DNA of 64,000 nt. Origin: Myrica gale. Taxonomy: Eukaryota > Streptophyta > Magnoliopsida > Fagales > Myricaceae. Positions 10,820-23,206 of the stretch are shown here, piece after piece. The stretch covers positions 18,463,001 to 18,527,000 of the forward strand of contig OZ005621.1 in NCBI GenBank assembly GCA_963930655.1, in the 5' to 3' direction. The stretch's first letter is position 1. Each line of letters starts with the position of its first letter. The notes beneath the pieces are model-generated. The model saw only the letters and a list, made by a program, of their open reading frames with translations, was not told where the DNA came from and searched no databases. The translations under genes were made by a program, and so were the position numbers.

Positions 10820-12203
10820 TGTAACGCTATGGCCTAAATTTCATATGGATAGATTTTTATATAAAATAAATTTTTTTTTCACCACGGATGCTCATTTATC
10901 TAGGTCCTAATATTTCAAAACTATTTTGTACAACCTCATCAAAATATTCATAAACCGTAAAAAGACCCAAAGATATCAATCCGAACCCTAAAATTTACAA
11001 TAGCATATCTAATATTTCCAATATCGATAAGGATTTCCCAAAATAATACAATATCGAATTTCTTAACATTAATCTCTAAAAATACTCTTTAAAAACACGC
11101 ATTCGAAATACAAATCTATCTGAATCTCCTCGAACTTCTCTAATTCTGTCAACTCTGAAAAATATGAGAATAAGGGGTGAGCTACGACTAGCTCAGTAAG
11201 TAACAAGTCAATGGGGGTTGGGGAAAAGAAAAATTTATCACAATAACCGAAATCCAAAATAAAACACTGTGAGTCATACCGAACTCAAAAATACAAGTTT
11301 ATAACAAAAATATCCAAGAACACGCAATATAGAGAAATCACCAATGGTCACACAGATCTCCAAGCCACAAAGACCTCCAAATTGGCCACACAGACCACAA
11401 AGATATATCATCAGCGCAAGGACAATTTTCACAGTATGCTGACCAAAACAAGTTATAAATATTTCAATTGTGTTTCACAAAATCTCGACAATCTCATTTT
11501 ACCCAAAATTTGTTCAGTTCACCAAATAATACATCAAAACCATATAAAATACGATACACATTTTAAAAATATCATTGAAGAACCACTTACCTCGAACGCT
11601 TAACCAATCCTTAAAAGTTTCTCCAATAATTGTCGAACAATCTCTTGGAACCTAGTAGCACCACCTCAATCCAAATTTTGGTCTCCATTAAACATTCTCT
11701 GCAACCATTTATTAACCATTGATAATTTCACTACGTTGTTTGGCATAAGATATTTTGTTATAAATTTTGTTTTCAATTAGTATTGCTCACTATTTTTCTT
11801 GATCTCTATTTTTCTCAACCCTCATTGACTTACTACTTACTGAGCTGGTCGTAGCTCACCCTTTATTCTCATATTTTTCAGAGTTGGCAGAATTAGAGAA
11901 GTTCGAGAAGCTTCAAATAGAATTGTGTTTCGAAGACGTGTTTAGCAAGAATACTTTTGGAGATTAATATTGGAGAATTCTTTTGGGAGATTTTCATCGA
12001 TATTGGAAATATCGGATATGTTTATGTAAATTTTAGGGCTGAGATTGATATTTTTGGTTCTTGTTAAGTTTATGAATATTTTGCTGAGGTTGTACAAAAT
12101 TAGTTTTGAAATATTGGGGCCTAGATAAATGATTATACATGGTGAAAAAAAAATATTATATACGAAAATCTATCCATGTGGAGTTTGGACCCGGGGCGTT
12201 ACA
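10820..12203. mobile_element. foldback-like element with ~400-bp inverted arms
   Basis: The left arm (about 10820-11235) begins TGTAACGCTATGG and the right arm (about 11790-12203) ends GGGGCGTTACA, its reverse complement. Matching blocks in inverted order run along both arms: ATGGATAGATTTT, TCTAGGTCCTAATATTTCAAA, TTTCCAATATCGAT, AATATGAGAATAA and GAGCTACGACTAGCTCAGTAA. About 550 bases of unrelated DNA separate them. No flanking target duplication is obvious. It is either a foldback transposon with very long terminal repeats or two inverted copies of one terminal repeat. The TGTAAC...GTTACA ends also resemble plant LTR termini, so a fossil inverted LTR pair cannot be excluded. No transposase or polymerase coding is visible. 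Confidence 0.7.
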
Positions 12204-13057
12204 TATTTCCCATCCAAAATCTTATTGAAAGCCAAACAAGAACCCACCGTCTCATAATATCACACGTTCTAGCAGCACATCGCCGACCCCATAATTCCCA
12301 AGAAATAACCAATGGTAAGAGTCGAATTAAAATTCCACACAACACCGTTGTGTGGGATTTTTCGCCAAATTAAACCATAAGGCCACCTATCTCGCCATGG
12401 TTGTAGATTATAGAAAGGCGCACCAAAAATTAGAGAACACTTCCTCCAAACTTCATTGGCATATTCACCCGAGCTTCACACCTGCGCATGAAGCACTCTT
12501 AACAAACTGCCGAAGTAAGGATTTGGGCTCAGACCAATGCTCCATGATTCTCCGACCGACGCCATAACACAAGCTGAAGGTACTGAGACTACTCTACGGT
12601 CTACCCATTCAGCACAAAAATAGGGACACCATCTATGCATAATGTATTTCAGTGAAGATAGTGCTAAGCAATTAACCAAAATTTGTTGGATTCCCTTTGC
12701 CAATAATTTGGTATCACCATGGCTCAGAATTCAAGTTTACCTCTTCCTCTTCAACCAAACAACAGCCAAAAATTTCTTATTTACCTGCATTTAGTTCTCC
12801 CCACAGTTCTTTATACAAGAAAAGCTGATCTTATAAGCAACTAAACTGTTTATACAAGAAAAGCTGATCTTATGAGTAACTAAACTGTTTATACAAGAAA
12901 AGCTGATCTTACAAGCAACTCAACTGTTTATACAGGGCCGTTCCTTTCTCAAATCTGAAGAAAAGTATGAACAGTTGTCAAGAGATCACATGAGAGGACC
13001 GCCCAGTTTATTTTTTAATCATACACGAAGAAGGTGTTTTGGCCAGTTTACAACAAT
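12204..13057. other. intergenic between foldback element and PYD1 stop
   Basis: The right part (from about 12800) is the likely 3' UTR of PYD1 and contains three 39-bp tandem repeats. The 12310-12730 section has several short frames but no recognisable domain. Confidence 0.5.
12812..12928. repeat. three 39-bp tandem repeats after PYD1
   Basis: Three head-to-tail 39-bp copies (12812-12850, 12851-12889, 12890-12928), each starting TATACAAGAAAAGCTGATCT and ending CTGTT, differ at a few positions; a fourth partial copy starts TATACAGG. They lie 130-250 bases past the PYD1 stop codon, so they are probably in its 3' UTR or just beyond it. Confidence 0.9.
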
Positions 13058-16000
13058 TCAATTGGAAACCATGCTCTCCGTCTCTTTGACAAAGCCATCT
13101 CCCGTCCAATCTTTGTCAGACTGTAAACCCCTCTTTATAGCTTTCCTCTGTCTGATTGCTTCTTGCTGCCTTTGTACCAAATCCATGTGAGTTGTGAAAT
13201 ACGGCAGAGAAGCCCTGGGAGACCAGACAAAAACAAGAAAAGATGAGAAAGAGCAAATGTTCACATGCCAGAAATTATTTCATTCTGATTGCTGTTGCCA
13301 TTCATGAAAATTAGTTTTCATTTTTCAAATAAAGTGGATACCCTCTGAAATCTTCTATTGATGAGAAATTGTGTGCTTTCATGAAATCCTTCAGCTCATC
13401 ACATAGTTTCTTCACAAGGCCATACCCATGCATCATGACCCCAGTACAGACCTACAAAAGAAATCGAAGCATCTCAGAAACTTGCAAATATCGTATCTGA
13501 TTTTCTTAAGTAATCTGTTTTCATGATCACACAGAAATCAAAAAATATAAACAACTTGTTCAAAACAGACATGTCTACAGTGTCTAAAGATTGCTGCCAA
13601 TAGTATTAAAGCACGTGATCTGCAGCGGATCATATTGCATGCACTAGTTTCATCAAATATATCTTTAAATTTTACAAGTCAGAAAAAACTGAGTGTCTAA
13701 GACCACACCAATTGTGAGAGAAGAAGGACCTTATCTCCTTTCACTGAGCATTCCACATATACAGAACCAGATTTTTCAAGCAATTTAACACATTTAAGCC
13801 AGATCTTCCTCTTGTAGAACTATTGTTTCTATCTATCTAGGTGGTGGAAAATTCTTGTTTATTCACTATTGTTATTGAGTAATCACATTTCAACTTTATC
13901 ACCTAAGCTTTATTACTGTCGGAGCAATGACCATCGAAACTCGAATACAGATTTTTAAAATTTGACTGAAATTGAAAATGTCCTTTGCTCCCTGATTTTA
14001 GCATAGACATGACATCAGGCCCCTTGTTTGTATGTTTCAACAGTGATCAAGAACAATGCAATTCAATATACCTCTTTAGAATTTGATGCTAAGGGGGTTG
14101 CGAATTTTATCGACCAGGCCTAAACCCAAATTTTGCAGATTCTAATGCCAGTTTTCAAGTTCCAACTGTATTGGATCAGGATTGACAAAAAATTCAAAAA
14201 GTACATAAGTGAACGGATGAATTATCTAATGTTCATTTTTAAAAAAAATTGTAAGATTTTTAGGATTTTTGATAGAATTGTGAATATTTATATAGATTGG
14301 AGTTTTATAGGTTTTTATGTAAAAATTAGTGAAAAGTTTTAAAAATATTTATTTTTTATTGGAGTTTATGAAAAGGTGTAGAGATATATGATTGATATAA
14401 TTTTTTAATAAAAAGTATTGGAGTTTGGTGAAAAAGTATGGAGAGAGAAGATTTTGTTAGAATTTTTTTTAAAAAAAATATTGAAATTTATGTGAAAAGT
14501 TGTTGAGGTTTGTGTTGAAGGTATTGGTGTTTGTATAGGATTTTTTGATGTTTTGGATGTTGTTTTGTAAATTTGTTGTATTTTTTTATATCCTAGAATA
14601 CTTTTCAAAACGAACATGCCCGTATGTCTATACTCCTCTGAAACATTTAAGGACAAAAAATCACTGGTGTTTTATAGTAAACTAAGAGCATTAGGTCAAT
14701 TTGACAGACCTCTTTATGCCAAATGTGTCATTTGTATGTCCAAACACCAAGTTGATTACATGGAATTAATTTATTTTCTGTAATCAAAGTTATTTCCTTG
14801 TACCTGAACAGTATTTGCACCAAGAAGAATAAATTCTGCAGCATCACCGCCAGTCTCAACACCTCCAATACCAGAAAGCGACAAGTCCTTATCACCAAAT
14901 TCTGCCTTCATCATTTTTGAAATACTCATCACTTTTGCAAGAGCAATAGGATGGACTGCCTTTGAAGAGTATCCCCCAGGAGTTGAGTATCTGTGAACAA
15001 ATTTAAGCACATCAATTTTCCTATGGTCAATGACAAGTAAATGCAAAAGTGTCATATTGCTCAATTTGAGATTGCAAACCCCTCAACACAAGGCTCTGGC
15101 CGCAAGCTGTCTAGATTTATTCCCATCACACTCATGATGGTGTTGATAGCAGCTATCCCCTCGCATCCTGATGCAAGAGCTACCCTGGATGGCTATAAAC
15201 AAAAGCAGGAGTGGCATCACTTGAGAGTAAGAACCCAACCGAAATGTTACTGTTTATGAAAATAGAGAACAAACATTAAGTAACATACATCTGGGGAGAT
15301 AAATATATGAAAGAGGGAGAGAAGGAAATTGCTTGGTAGTACAATGTGATGAACTCATTTATTTTGACCCATAAAGAAGAGCAAGGTAAAATGTGAACAA
15401 CAGATGTGATGCCTCTATGCTTGACTCAAGTGGAAAATCAACAATAATATAGTGACCACAGAACCAAATATTTATGTCAAAAAGATAAAATCAACAAGTT
15501 TTGAGACCTACAGAAAGAGGGAGATAACAATAAAATTTTTGTCTGCTACTTTTACCAAGTCTACGGAAAGGTGCCAACTGCAAATCAAATGGCTAAACTG
15601 ATGGATCACTGCTATTGATTGAGATGATCAACACACTTGGAGAAAGCTCAATACGCCCAAGATAGGTGCCACAAATTTGCAAAATGTCATTCAAAAATGT
15701 GAAATGAAAACAAGCTCTTCATGCAGTGATACCTTAGGAGACAACTACGGAACAAAACATTTAAATAGCAGCCCAACCTGTGTTATATCGGTGATGTTAG
15801 GAGTCATCTTTGCCCAAACAGGAACTGTAGCTTTCGCATTTATCCATCCACACACCTCTTCTAAAAGGGCGCAATCTTGCCCAACTGCAGCACCCATTTT
15901 GCGCTCTGGCATACCATGGGGACATGAGAAGTTGATTTCTAGGGCATCCTAAAGAAGATGTCAGAAATTTTTAGGTGACAAAAGTTTCTATTGAAAGAAG

Positions 16001-19000
16001 TATGTGCCAAATAAAATTAGGCAATGACTAAAGCTTACAATTCCAGTTTGCTCAACTCTGTCAATGAGCTCCTCCCAGGCAGCTTTTTCATACTCCTCCA
16101 TAATTGAAGCAATGAGAATCCTATCTGGATACTCTTCTTTTAATTGCTTGAGTTCTTTCAACATAGTTTCAAGAGGCCGGTCACTAATGAGTTCTATGTT
16201 CTCCCACCCAATAATCTGTCCTTTGGCTGAGCCATTGGCGCCTGCTCGTAGACGGGCATATCGAGGCGTCACATTTATAACTTTTGCAGCATCTAGTGAC
16301 ACCTAGTGAAACAATAAATTCAGATCTAGGGCTAAATTTTCAAAAGGGACACATCAACAGCAAAGTTCCAATTCAAAAAAAAATATTCCAATACAGCATA
16401 AAGATTAGACATCCCCATTCATATTGAGGATAATAATGGAACAAATAACGTAGACTTCCCCCAAATACATGCAAAATCTCACAAAGCTTTTTAAGTTTTC
16501 ACATCATGCTACAGAATATTCCTTAAGAGAGAACACATTGCAGGCATGTATTGCCCAAGCAAACACTTACATCATCCTTCTCTAATTTATATCTGTTTTA
16601 TCTATCTACACTATTTGGCAGTTACCACAGTATCACATTTCAAAACTCCACTCCAAGATAGGGCCAATTTTCTTCTATATCGAGGACATAAGGCCTTTGA
16701 CAACCAGACTGACCATGTCAAATTTGCCCGTACCTATCCCCGGAGCATGTTTCCTCTTGAATAAACCACTACTACTTGGTGCAATCAATTGGTCTCCACA
16801 GCAGACAGCTACAAACTTTCCTAAGCTTTTCTTTTTATAATCAAATTTATGTATCTAAGCAAGAAGGTTGTCAATCTCTTAGATATTCCTTCTATTGGAT
16901 ATTAGGGAATATCAAAGATGGCATAATCCAAAGCCCTATACCAGGATGGCTAATGATAATCTTAGAGATCCATTTGTTTTGAGATTCTATATTTTATGTT
17001 TTTGAGTATTTAAAACATTCTCACATAAGATACTTTCAATAACTCAATAAGATAGTCGATACAAAAAAAAAAAAGCAAGCAGCTTATAGAAAGATTCTAT
17101 AATTGGTGAAACCATTCAGAGTTCAATGCAAAGAACTTTCAGTGCCTCTTAAGCTTCTTCTGACTGTCTTTCTTTTCAGATGTGCTTATGAAACCTAAGC
17201 ACTATTACAAAGGCATTTTACCTTCTTCATAAATCACATATCTAACTTGCTTGTTGGAGCAAACCTAGGCACTATTGCCAACCCTAAAAACCTTGACATC
17301 ATACACGGGGCTTTAAGTTTCAAATTTACAATGCTGAAATTAAAACACTATATGTCAATAGTATAGTTTTATAATGTATTTAGTTTGCACTACTGAAACT
17401 TGGAAAGAAGCATCATCTATGATCTTGTGCCCAATCAAAACAAACTTGAAAAGCAAAATGCAACAGAGACCTATCGAATAATACAGATACATTGTGTTTT
17501 CTTTCAGTCTTCCTTTTCAATGTAGCAAGGGACCTATTGAAGTCTAATATTTAGGATACCTCCGACATTGCACTTTCTCTGTCCCTTATAGCATTCCTAG
17601 TATTTTGCTTTACAATTCTGGAGTTTTATGAGACCTTCAAATGATCTTTATGTGTTAAATGGTTCTAAGCATCCAGTCCTCTCCTAATTACATCTATAAC
17701 ATCACCTAATTTAATGTCACCCTGGCAACTGCTAATTATTCATTTCATATGCAAACATAGACTTTTTGCAACTCCAACTACAACAACTTATGGAAACTTA
17801 AGGGAAACTCTTCATTCTGTGTCATTCCTAATTATCACATAATTCAATTGTACTCTTGAAGATTGTTAAGCAGACATTTCTAAATTAATGATCAGAAATA
17901 CAGCCAGATACAACCCATGTTGTCAATGAAAAAAAATTCATGTCCTACCTATCACCAGGTTGCCTAAGTGACTAAGGCAAACCTGGGCATGTGTGGAGAA
18001 CGCACACCGTCCCAAGTTCAATTGCTCACATGAATATACCGGAGCCAACTTATGTGAGAATTGTTAAGGCGATAGGTCTCACACTAGCTCTCAGTTGTTT
18101 ACCCTCCGAGATCCACTACGTAATCTCCTGTCTCAGTTCCATACTAAGACAGCAATTGAAGAATGGAAGGAGGATTGTGAGACGGGTAATACTGTTTATT
18201 TCGTGATAAATTTGGTGCAGAACAGAATCAGGAAATTGAATACAGAACATACCTCCAGCCATAACGTTGAGCGCTTGAAATTGGGAAAAGCAAGCAGTTT
18301 CAACATATTGGGTTACAAATTAAATCACCATGATTTGTCTTTGCAATTACCAAATGTCACATAATTGGTATAATAGGATCCATTGCACGGGCCGTAGGAC
18401 AGTGAGTACTTTACAACGTTAACTAAAGAGCCTTAGCCCGTGTCAGTTATGGATAAAAATCTGCTGAACTTCCAACTTTACGCGAAGCCACTAAAATAAC
18501 TTACGTTAGTGGGCTGTGAAGAACAACTACCTCTATTCTATTTGCCAGCACGCTAACACCATTAATTAATAATGCTATTGTTAACTGGATCGAGAATTTG
18601 TAGCAAGTGTTTCAACAACTTCGAAAGGAGACAAAAACACTAAAAGTGTCAAGAATGCAAGTACTTTAAACTTCATTCCATATTTGCTTCAAAAGTGATA
18701 CATGACCGCAACTCAATTAAATTTTCTCTTTTTCTCACCTTTTTCTCGGAGACCAGACACGGAATAGAGCTGACACCAAACAAAGCAAAAGAAGAACTTA
18801 CAGTTTTTGCAATCACAGCACCCCAGCCCTCATCAAAGGCCCTCTTCATAACGGTATAGTTAGTCCCCGGTGGGCCCGACCCAATAACGAACGGGTTGGG
18901 CATGCGCAACCCGTTTACAGTAACGCTAAGATCGGGCTCCGCCTGAGCCTTCGACGACGCAAACACCTTGAAGCTAACTGTATTCGGCCGAGCCCAGGTC

Positions 19001-19065
19001 GTCCTCGGACGAGCCCTGGCGACCGAGTTCGTTCCCCTGAGCTGAGACAAACTAAGGGACGCCAT
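13058..19065 (-). CDS. PYD1: dihydropyrimidine dehydrogenase (NADP+), plastid
   Basis: Seven minus-strand exons join in phase: 18802-19065, 16039-16302, 15778-15948, 15080-15192, 14804-14990, 13342-13451 and 13058-13214, giving 421 aa, close to the about 426 aa of Arabidopsis PYD1. The enzyme catalyses the first, NADPH-dependent step of uracil and thymine breakdown. Residues 1-43 are Ser/Arg-rich like a plastid transit peptide. The mature part starts DLSVTVNGLRMPNPFVIGSG, followed by the active-site segment NFSCPHGMPER (Cys at about residue 185), PVWAKMTPN, and the FMN-phosphate loop LSGIGGVETGGDAAEFILLG. All junctions are GT-AG. Plants keep this dihydroorotate-dehydrogenase-like domain as a separate protein, unlike the long animal enzyme. 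Intron 1 is about 2.5 kb and intron 5 holds a MITE. A 112-bp tandem duplication lies just upstream of the ATG. Confidence 0.95.
14229..14617. mobile_element. AT-rich MITE in PYD1 intron 5
   Basis: The ends are imperfect inverted repeats (ATGTTCATTTTTAAA at 14229; its mirror ends CGAACAT at 14617). The interior is very AT-rich and made of degenerate units of about 35 bases like GGAGTTTGTGAAAAGTGT. The same units recur inverted near 29960-30060, 52555-52860 and, with closely related ends, at 33922-34098 and 34323-34499. No coding capacity. The superfamily is uncertain. Confidence 0.55.
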
Positions 19066-19133
19066 GAATCAAAAGCTCTCAATGAAGGATTGGGCTGGCT
19101 GAAGCTGATAACAATGATAAAGAAGAAGAAGAA

Positions 19134-19357
19134 GCGGATGTTGAATCTGGGTTGTAAAACTCGTAATAATATTCTTCAGGATCTCAGATAACGTGAAATT
19201 ATGGTAATTGATTGCGTCTTTTGGTGCTTAAAAAAAATTGCATAAGCGGATGTTGAATCTGAGTTGTAAAACTCGTAATAATATTCTTCAGGATTTCAGA
19301 TAACGTGAAATTATGGTAATCGATTGCGTCTTTAGGTGCTTAAAAAAAATTGCGTCT
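19134..19357. repeat. 112-bp tandem duplication in PYD1 5' region
   Basis: Two adjacent copies (19134-19245 and 19246-19357) beginning GCGGATGTTGAATCTG and ending near GCTTAAAAAAAATTGC differ by only a handful of bases. They start 69 bases upstream of the PYD1 ATG, so they duplicate 5' UTR and/or core promoter sequence. Confidence 0.9.
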
Positions 19358-19675
19358 TTTAGCATTTGTAGATTAGTTTGGATTTATATTTCTATTATCG
19401 CGTTGGGCTTGACCAGGGGCTAGTGACGTGGATTTGATTAGAGTAAAGCGGTTAGTTGGTGAAGAGAAATGCTAGGCGTCTCGAATTTTTTTTCCGAATC
19501 TGTCCGAATGTTGATGTGGCCACGTTTTTAAATCTCTCTCCATGCCACCACTGTCCACAGCAGTCCGCACCAACTTTACACTTTACACGCATACGCAGCT
19601 TGCTCTCTTTCTTCCCCATCTCTCTCTCTATCAGCTTTTGTTTTAACTCGATCTATATCTCAAGCTCGGCCTAAG

Positions 19676-19900
19676 CAGTGGCGGAGTCAGAAACTCAATT
19701 AATGGAGGCAAACTTTTTAAGGAAAAATGATAAAAAAAAAATTTACTACTTAATGCAAAAAAAGTCTTAAGAGTATAAATAAATAAAAAATTAAGGACTA
19801 AAAACACTAAAAATATTGAAATACACGTACCGTACTATTTGCTGATACTGAGAGGTGACATTAAAGATTAAATTATTGTTGTTCAAGACACCAATAGAGC
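19676..19900. mobile_element. hAT-type element end, same family as 32617-33738
   Basis: Begins CAGTGGCGGAGTCAG, the same terminal motif as the element at 32617 (CAGTGGCGGAACCAG). The following 200 bases are colinear with it, including ACTAAAAATATTGAAATACAC and a GTACTAT...GACTGAGAGG-like block. I could not find a matching right end, so the span given is only the part clearly shared; the element may continue to about 21.2 kb. Confidence 0.6.
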
Positions 19901-21959
19901 ACCAACTAATCGCACAAACAAAAGTATTTATATATATTCTTTGTAAATAAAATATTTTCAGCAATATAATTTTTTACTTTCATAAATGAAGTACTTATTT
20001 TTGTTGCTAGAAAGGATGTGTCTTATGCTCAATAAGTCCTGCTGAATTTGTTAGGATATGTAAAAAGAAAACATAACACATAAATGAGAAAAATAAACAA
20101 TTATTGTATTTCTATTATTCTTGAAAGAAACAATAGCAAAACGAAACATATTGGAAAAAGAAGTCAAATTATCCAAAGTTCAAAAAGAATCCAGGTTCCA
20201 ATGGCATAAAAATACTTCTCACCCTTGCTATAGTTTTTTTTAGTGTGACAGTACTATTCAACACGGGCTTCTCAAGAGTGGAATCTCTATCAACAATAAA
20301 ATAACCTGAAATTGCAAGGAGGAAATACATACTTGGTAAATGATAATAGAAAAAAAATTTGGACAAAAAGTTCAATTTTAACATCCAAATAACTATTCTA
20401 CTCCCCTTACAAAATGAGAAAACAGAAAAATCGTAGTTCAAAGTGCTCATTACCTGGCTAAATTAATGGCTAAAATTTTGAAGAAATAGATTTATAACTT
20501 GATCCAAACGTCACAAATTACAATGGAAAAGAAGTTTCACCTTTAGAGACAGACAATTAAAAACAAGTTAATCTCATGGGTTATGAAAAATCAGACCTAA
20601 ACAAACAAAAGATAGATGAAAATGAGTCTTACTTCAACTTTGGATTTTCATAAATTGTGGAGAAGTCAGACATGTAAAATTAGATGATGATAGTGACAAT
20701 AAAATGATATAACCAATGATTCTCTAGTAAGTAAAGATGGACACGCAGCACACTTGAATAATTGAATTATCACTTATCCAACAAGAGCACACCACCCCCT
20801 TTCTCAGTATTTGCGATATCCAAATTCTCAACCAAGTCCAACATAAAAGGTAAAAGAACAAAAAAAAGCAGTACTAGAATAGTGAAAACATCTATTTCAA
20901 TGATTACAACACACAATTTTTACACAAAGACTAACAAAAAAAAGCAGTACTAGAATAGTGGACAAACATGTACGCCATGAATTTGCACACGGACTAACAA
21001 AACAATCTAAGTAGAAAAAAAAACTAACAAACAATCTTAAACATCTGTCTCGATTACTATCTTTATTATATTAAAGGTCAAAATTTTTAAAATCAATTCA
21101 TTTATAATTTATAATAAAATTTTACAGTCAAAATCGTGCCTTAAGACTCATTTATAATATTAAGAACAGATAGAACTGGAATGCCCTATTCCGATTCCGA
21201 TTTCGAAAAAAGCCTAACCAATAACTCAACAAAATAAAACCAAATAAAACAACAAGCAAAAAGGAAGGAACTAGAAAATTCTCAAATAAGGTAAACTGAG
21301 TTTATCAGTTTGAAGGCAAACTCATTGGACATCTATCTTGTAATTTCAAGATCTTGAAATTCTTTTGAGCGCCTAGTTTTGCTAAATAGTGAGGAGGAGC
21401 ATTCCTCTCTCTAAAAACGTAATGCATACCATAATCAAAGTTCATACTAGGGGTGTTCAGTGCCACCGGGAAAATTCGGTGCCGGTTTGCCTTTTCTTTG
21501 AAATCCCGGGGGTAATCCCGGTTCCCGGGTTACCGGGAACCCGGACCCCGGGAAACCGGGATTATTAAAATCTAAGCCCCTGCCGAATCCATTCGGCCAT
21601 TCCCAATTTCCCAGCCCTAAGTCTAAAATCTAAGCCCCTGCCAGTGCCCACTGCCGAGTCGCCGACGTGCCCCTGCCCCCTGCCCACTGCCGAGTCACCG
21701 ACGGCATGATCTAGAAGGTTTAGTTGCCAAGTTCCAAAATCGGGTTTCATTTGGAGTGAGAGCAGAGATTGTAGAGCTTACTTCAATTCTGCATGTTAAG
21801 GTACTCCTATGTTTTCAAATGCCTTGTCATTGACGTGTTGAGGAGAACCTCACCAGTGGCTTCTGTAATAATCTAACATTTGTTGTTTTTGTTTCTGGTT
21901 TTTAGTGTGGGCTTTCTGTAAACAGTGAGGGATTACTGTTTCTTTTATTCAACTTTTAG

Positions 21960-22077
21960 TGTTCTCGAGCAAGAGCACTCTACAAAGCTGGTTTGCGTAC
22001 TCCTCTAGCAATTGCTGAAGCATCCATTCTTGAAATTGTCAAAGCTCTTTTTGAATCTTCTTCATGGGCTGAACAAG
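21960..22077 (+). pseudogene. helicase exon fragment (Hel308/POLQ-like), captured
   Basis: Between a CTTTTAG acceptor (AG 21958-21959) and a GTGTGA donor (22078) lies an open stretch encoding [20 protein letters not shown], then a segment ending [11 protein letters not shown]. The [13 protein letters not shown] pattern is the helix-hairpin-helix-like element near the C terminus of Hel308/POLQ-type DNA repair helicases, as I recall it from plant homologues. Both splice sites are retained, so the source was genomic DNA and not a cDNA. No other helicase exon is visible nearby. The family assignment rests on a short segment and is moderate. Confidence 0.55.
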
Positions 22078-22710
22078 GTGTGATACTTGACATACTTGAG
22101 AGATAGTTTGGTTATTGGAAAGTTTCTTGGGAGTTTTCATTTATCCGATGAATTGGTTTCTTTTGGATTCCTAAAAATGTTGTTTTCTGACTTTTAGCAT
22201 CCAATTTTTTATATGCTGAAGCAAGTTTAATATTGTTACCGCTTCATGACAAGATTCTTCAATGTTTTTGTAATCTCTTAAAGTTTTCTTCGAGGTCCTC
22301 GGAGTACTGCTATATGGATGATTTGTGCATAATGTTGCTTGAATGCATAGATTTTGTTTGCAGGAGGCATCCTGCTTGTAGATCCGCAAACATGGCCTCT
22401 GATTCTGTAAAACTACAGCATTTTCTAATCCAACCAAAACAATTGATGATAACACAAACAGGCACATATTTTCTACAAACACCAAAAATTAAAGTTGTGA
22501 GATTATAACTCAATAACTGACCTGCTATACATAGGATGATGCTGAGTATCTAGCATTTTGATACAGGTAAAATCATATCTTTTGAAGCCTTTGAAGATGT
22601 ATGCACTGATATGTTGAACTATTATATTCGAAACTGTAACCCAATTATGTATAATTCTTTATGCAGCAAACTTACTTGGATAGTGTGGATTTGACCTGTG
22701 TTTGTTTCAG

Positions 22711-23206
22711 AGAACACTCGTGCAGCATATCCTATAGAGTACATCCCCAATGCCAAATTACCTTGTGTTGGACCCCATCCGAAGAATGTCATCCTTCTAG
22801 CATGCGATGCTTTTGGTGTTCTCCCACCAGTGAGCAAGTTGAGCTTGGCTCAGACCATGTACCATTTTATCAGCGGCTACACTGCTCTGGTACTTTAAAA
22901 ACCTGTTATTTTCCTTCGACACCCTCAAGAGTATAGCATTTATCATCGTTTTTGGTTATTTGAAAAGGATGTCACGGCTGCCAATATATGGGACTCAAAA
23001 CATCATCATATTGATAAGATTTTGTATGTGAATATAGGTGGCTGGAACAGAGGATGCTGTGAAGGAGCCACAAGCTACATTCTCAGCCTGCTTTGGTGCT
23101 GCATTTATAATGCTGCACCCCACAAAATATGCAGCGATGCTAGCTGAAAAATGCAAAAGCATGGAGCTACAGGATGGCTTGTTAACACAGGCTGGTCAGG
23201 TGGAAG
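22711..23206 (+). pseudogene. PCK: PEP carboxykinase (ATP) gene fragment, captured
   Basis: Exon A (22711-22889) encodes [20 protein letters not shown], then [20 protein letters not shown] and [15 protein letters not shown]. After a 148-bp GT-AG intron, exon B (23038-23206) encodes [20 protein letters not shown] then [17 protein letters not shown]. These are highly conserved segments of plant ATP-dependent phosphoenolpyruvate carboxykinase, the cytosolic gluconeogenic enzyme. Exon B lacks one base in the A run at 23147-23151 relative to the family. Beyond it the [18 protein letters not shown] segment is only readable in the next frame, so the fragment is a pseudogene. Introns are retained on both sides. 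The N-terminal and C-terminal parts of the gene are absent, and the piece sits inside an hAT-like element. Confidence 0.9.

Larger units (their letters stand above)
19066..21304. other. intergenic upstream of PYD1
   Basis: Holds the PYD1 promoter with its 112-bp duplication, then from 19676 the end of an hAT-type element, then about 1.4 kb of AT-rich DNA with short frames of no recognised family. Confidence 0.5.

Noticed and set aside
22171-22513. Overlapping frames of 60-100 codons on both strands between the helicase and PCK pieces
   Set aside because: They probably are captured intron sequence; a short stretch near 22360 resembles an exon border (TTTGCAG) but encodes nothing I recognise.
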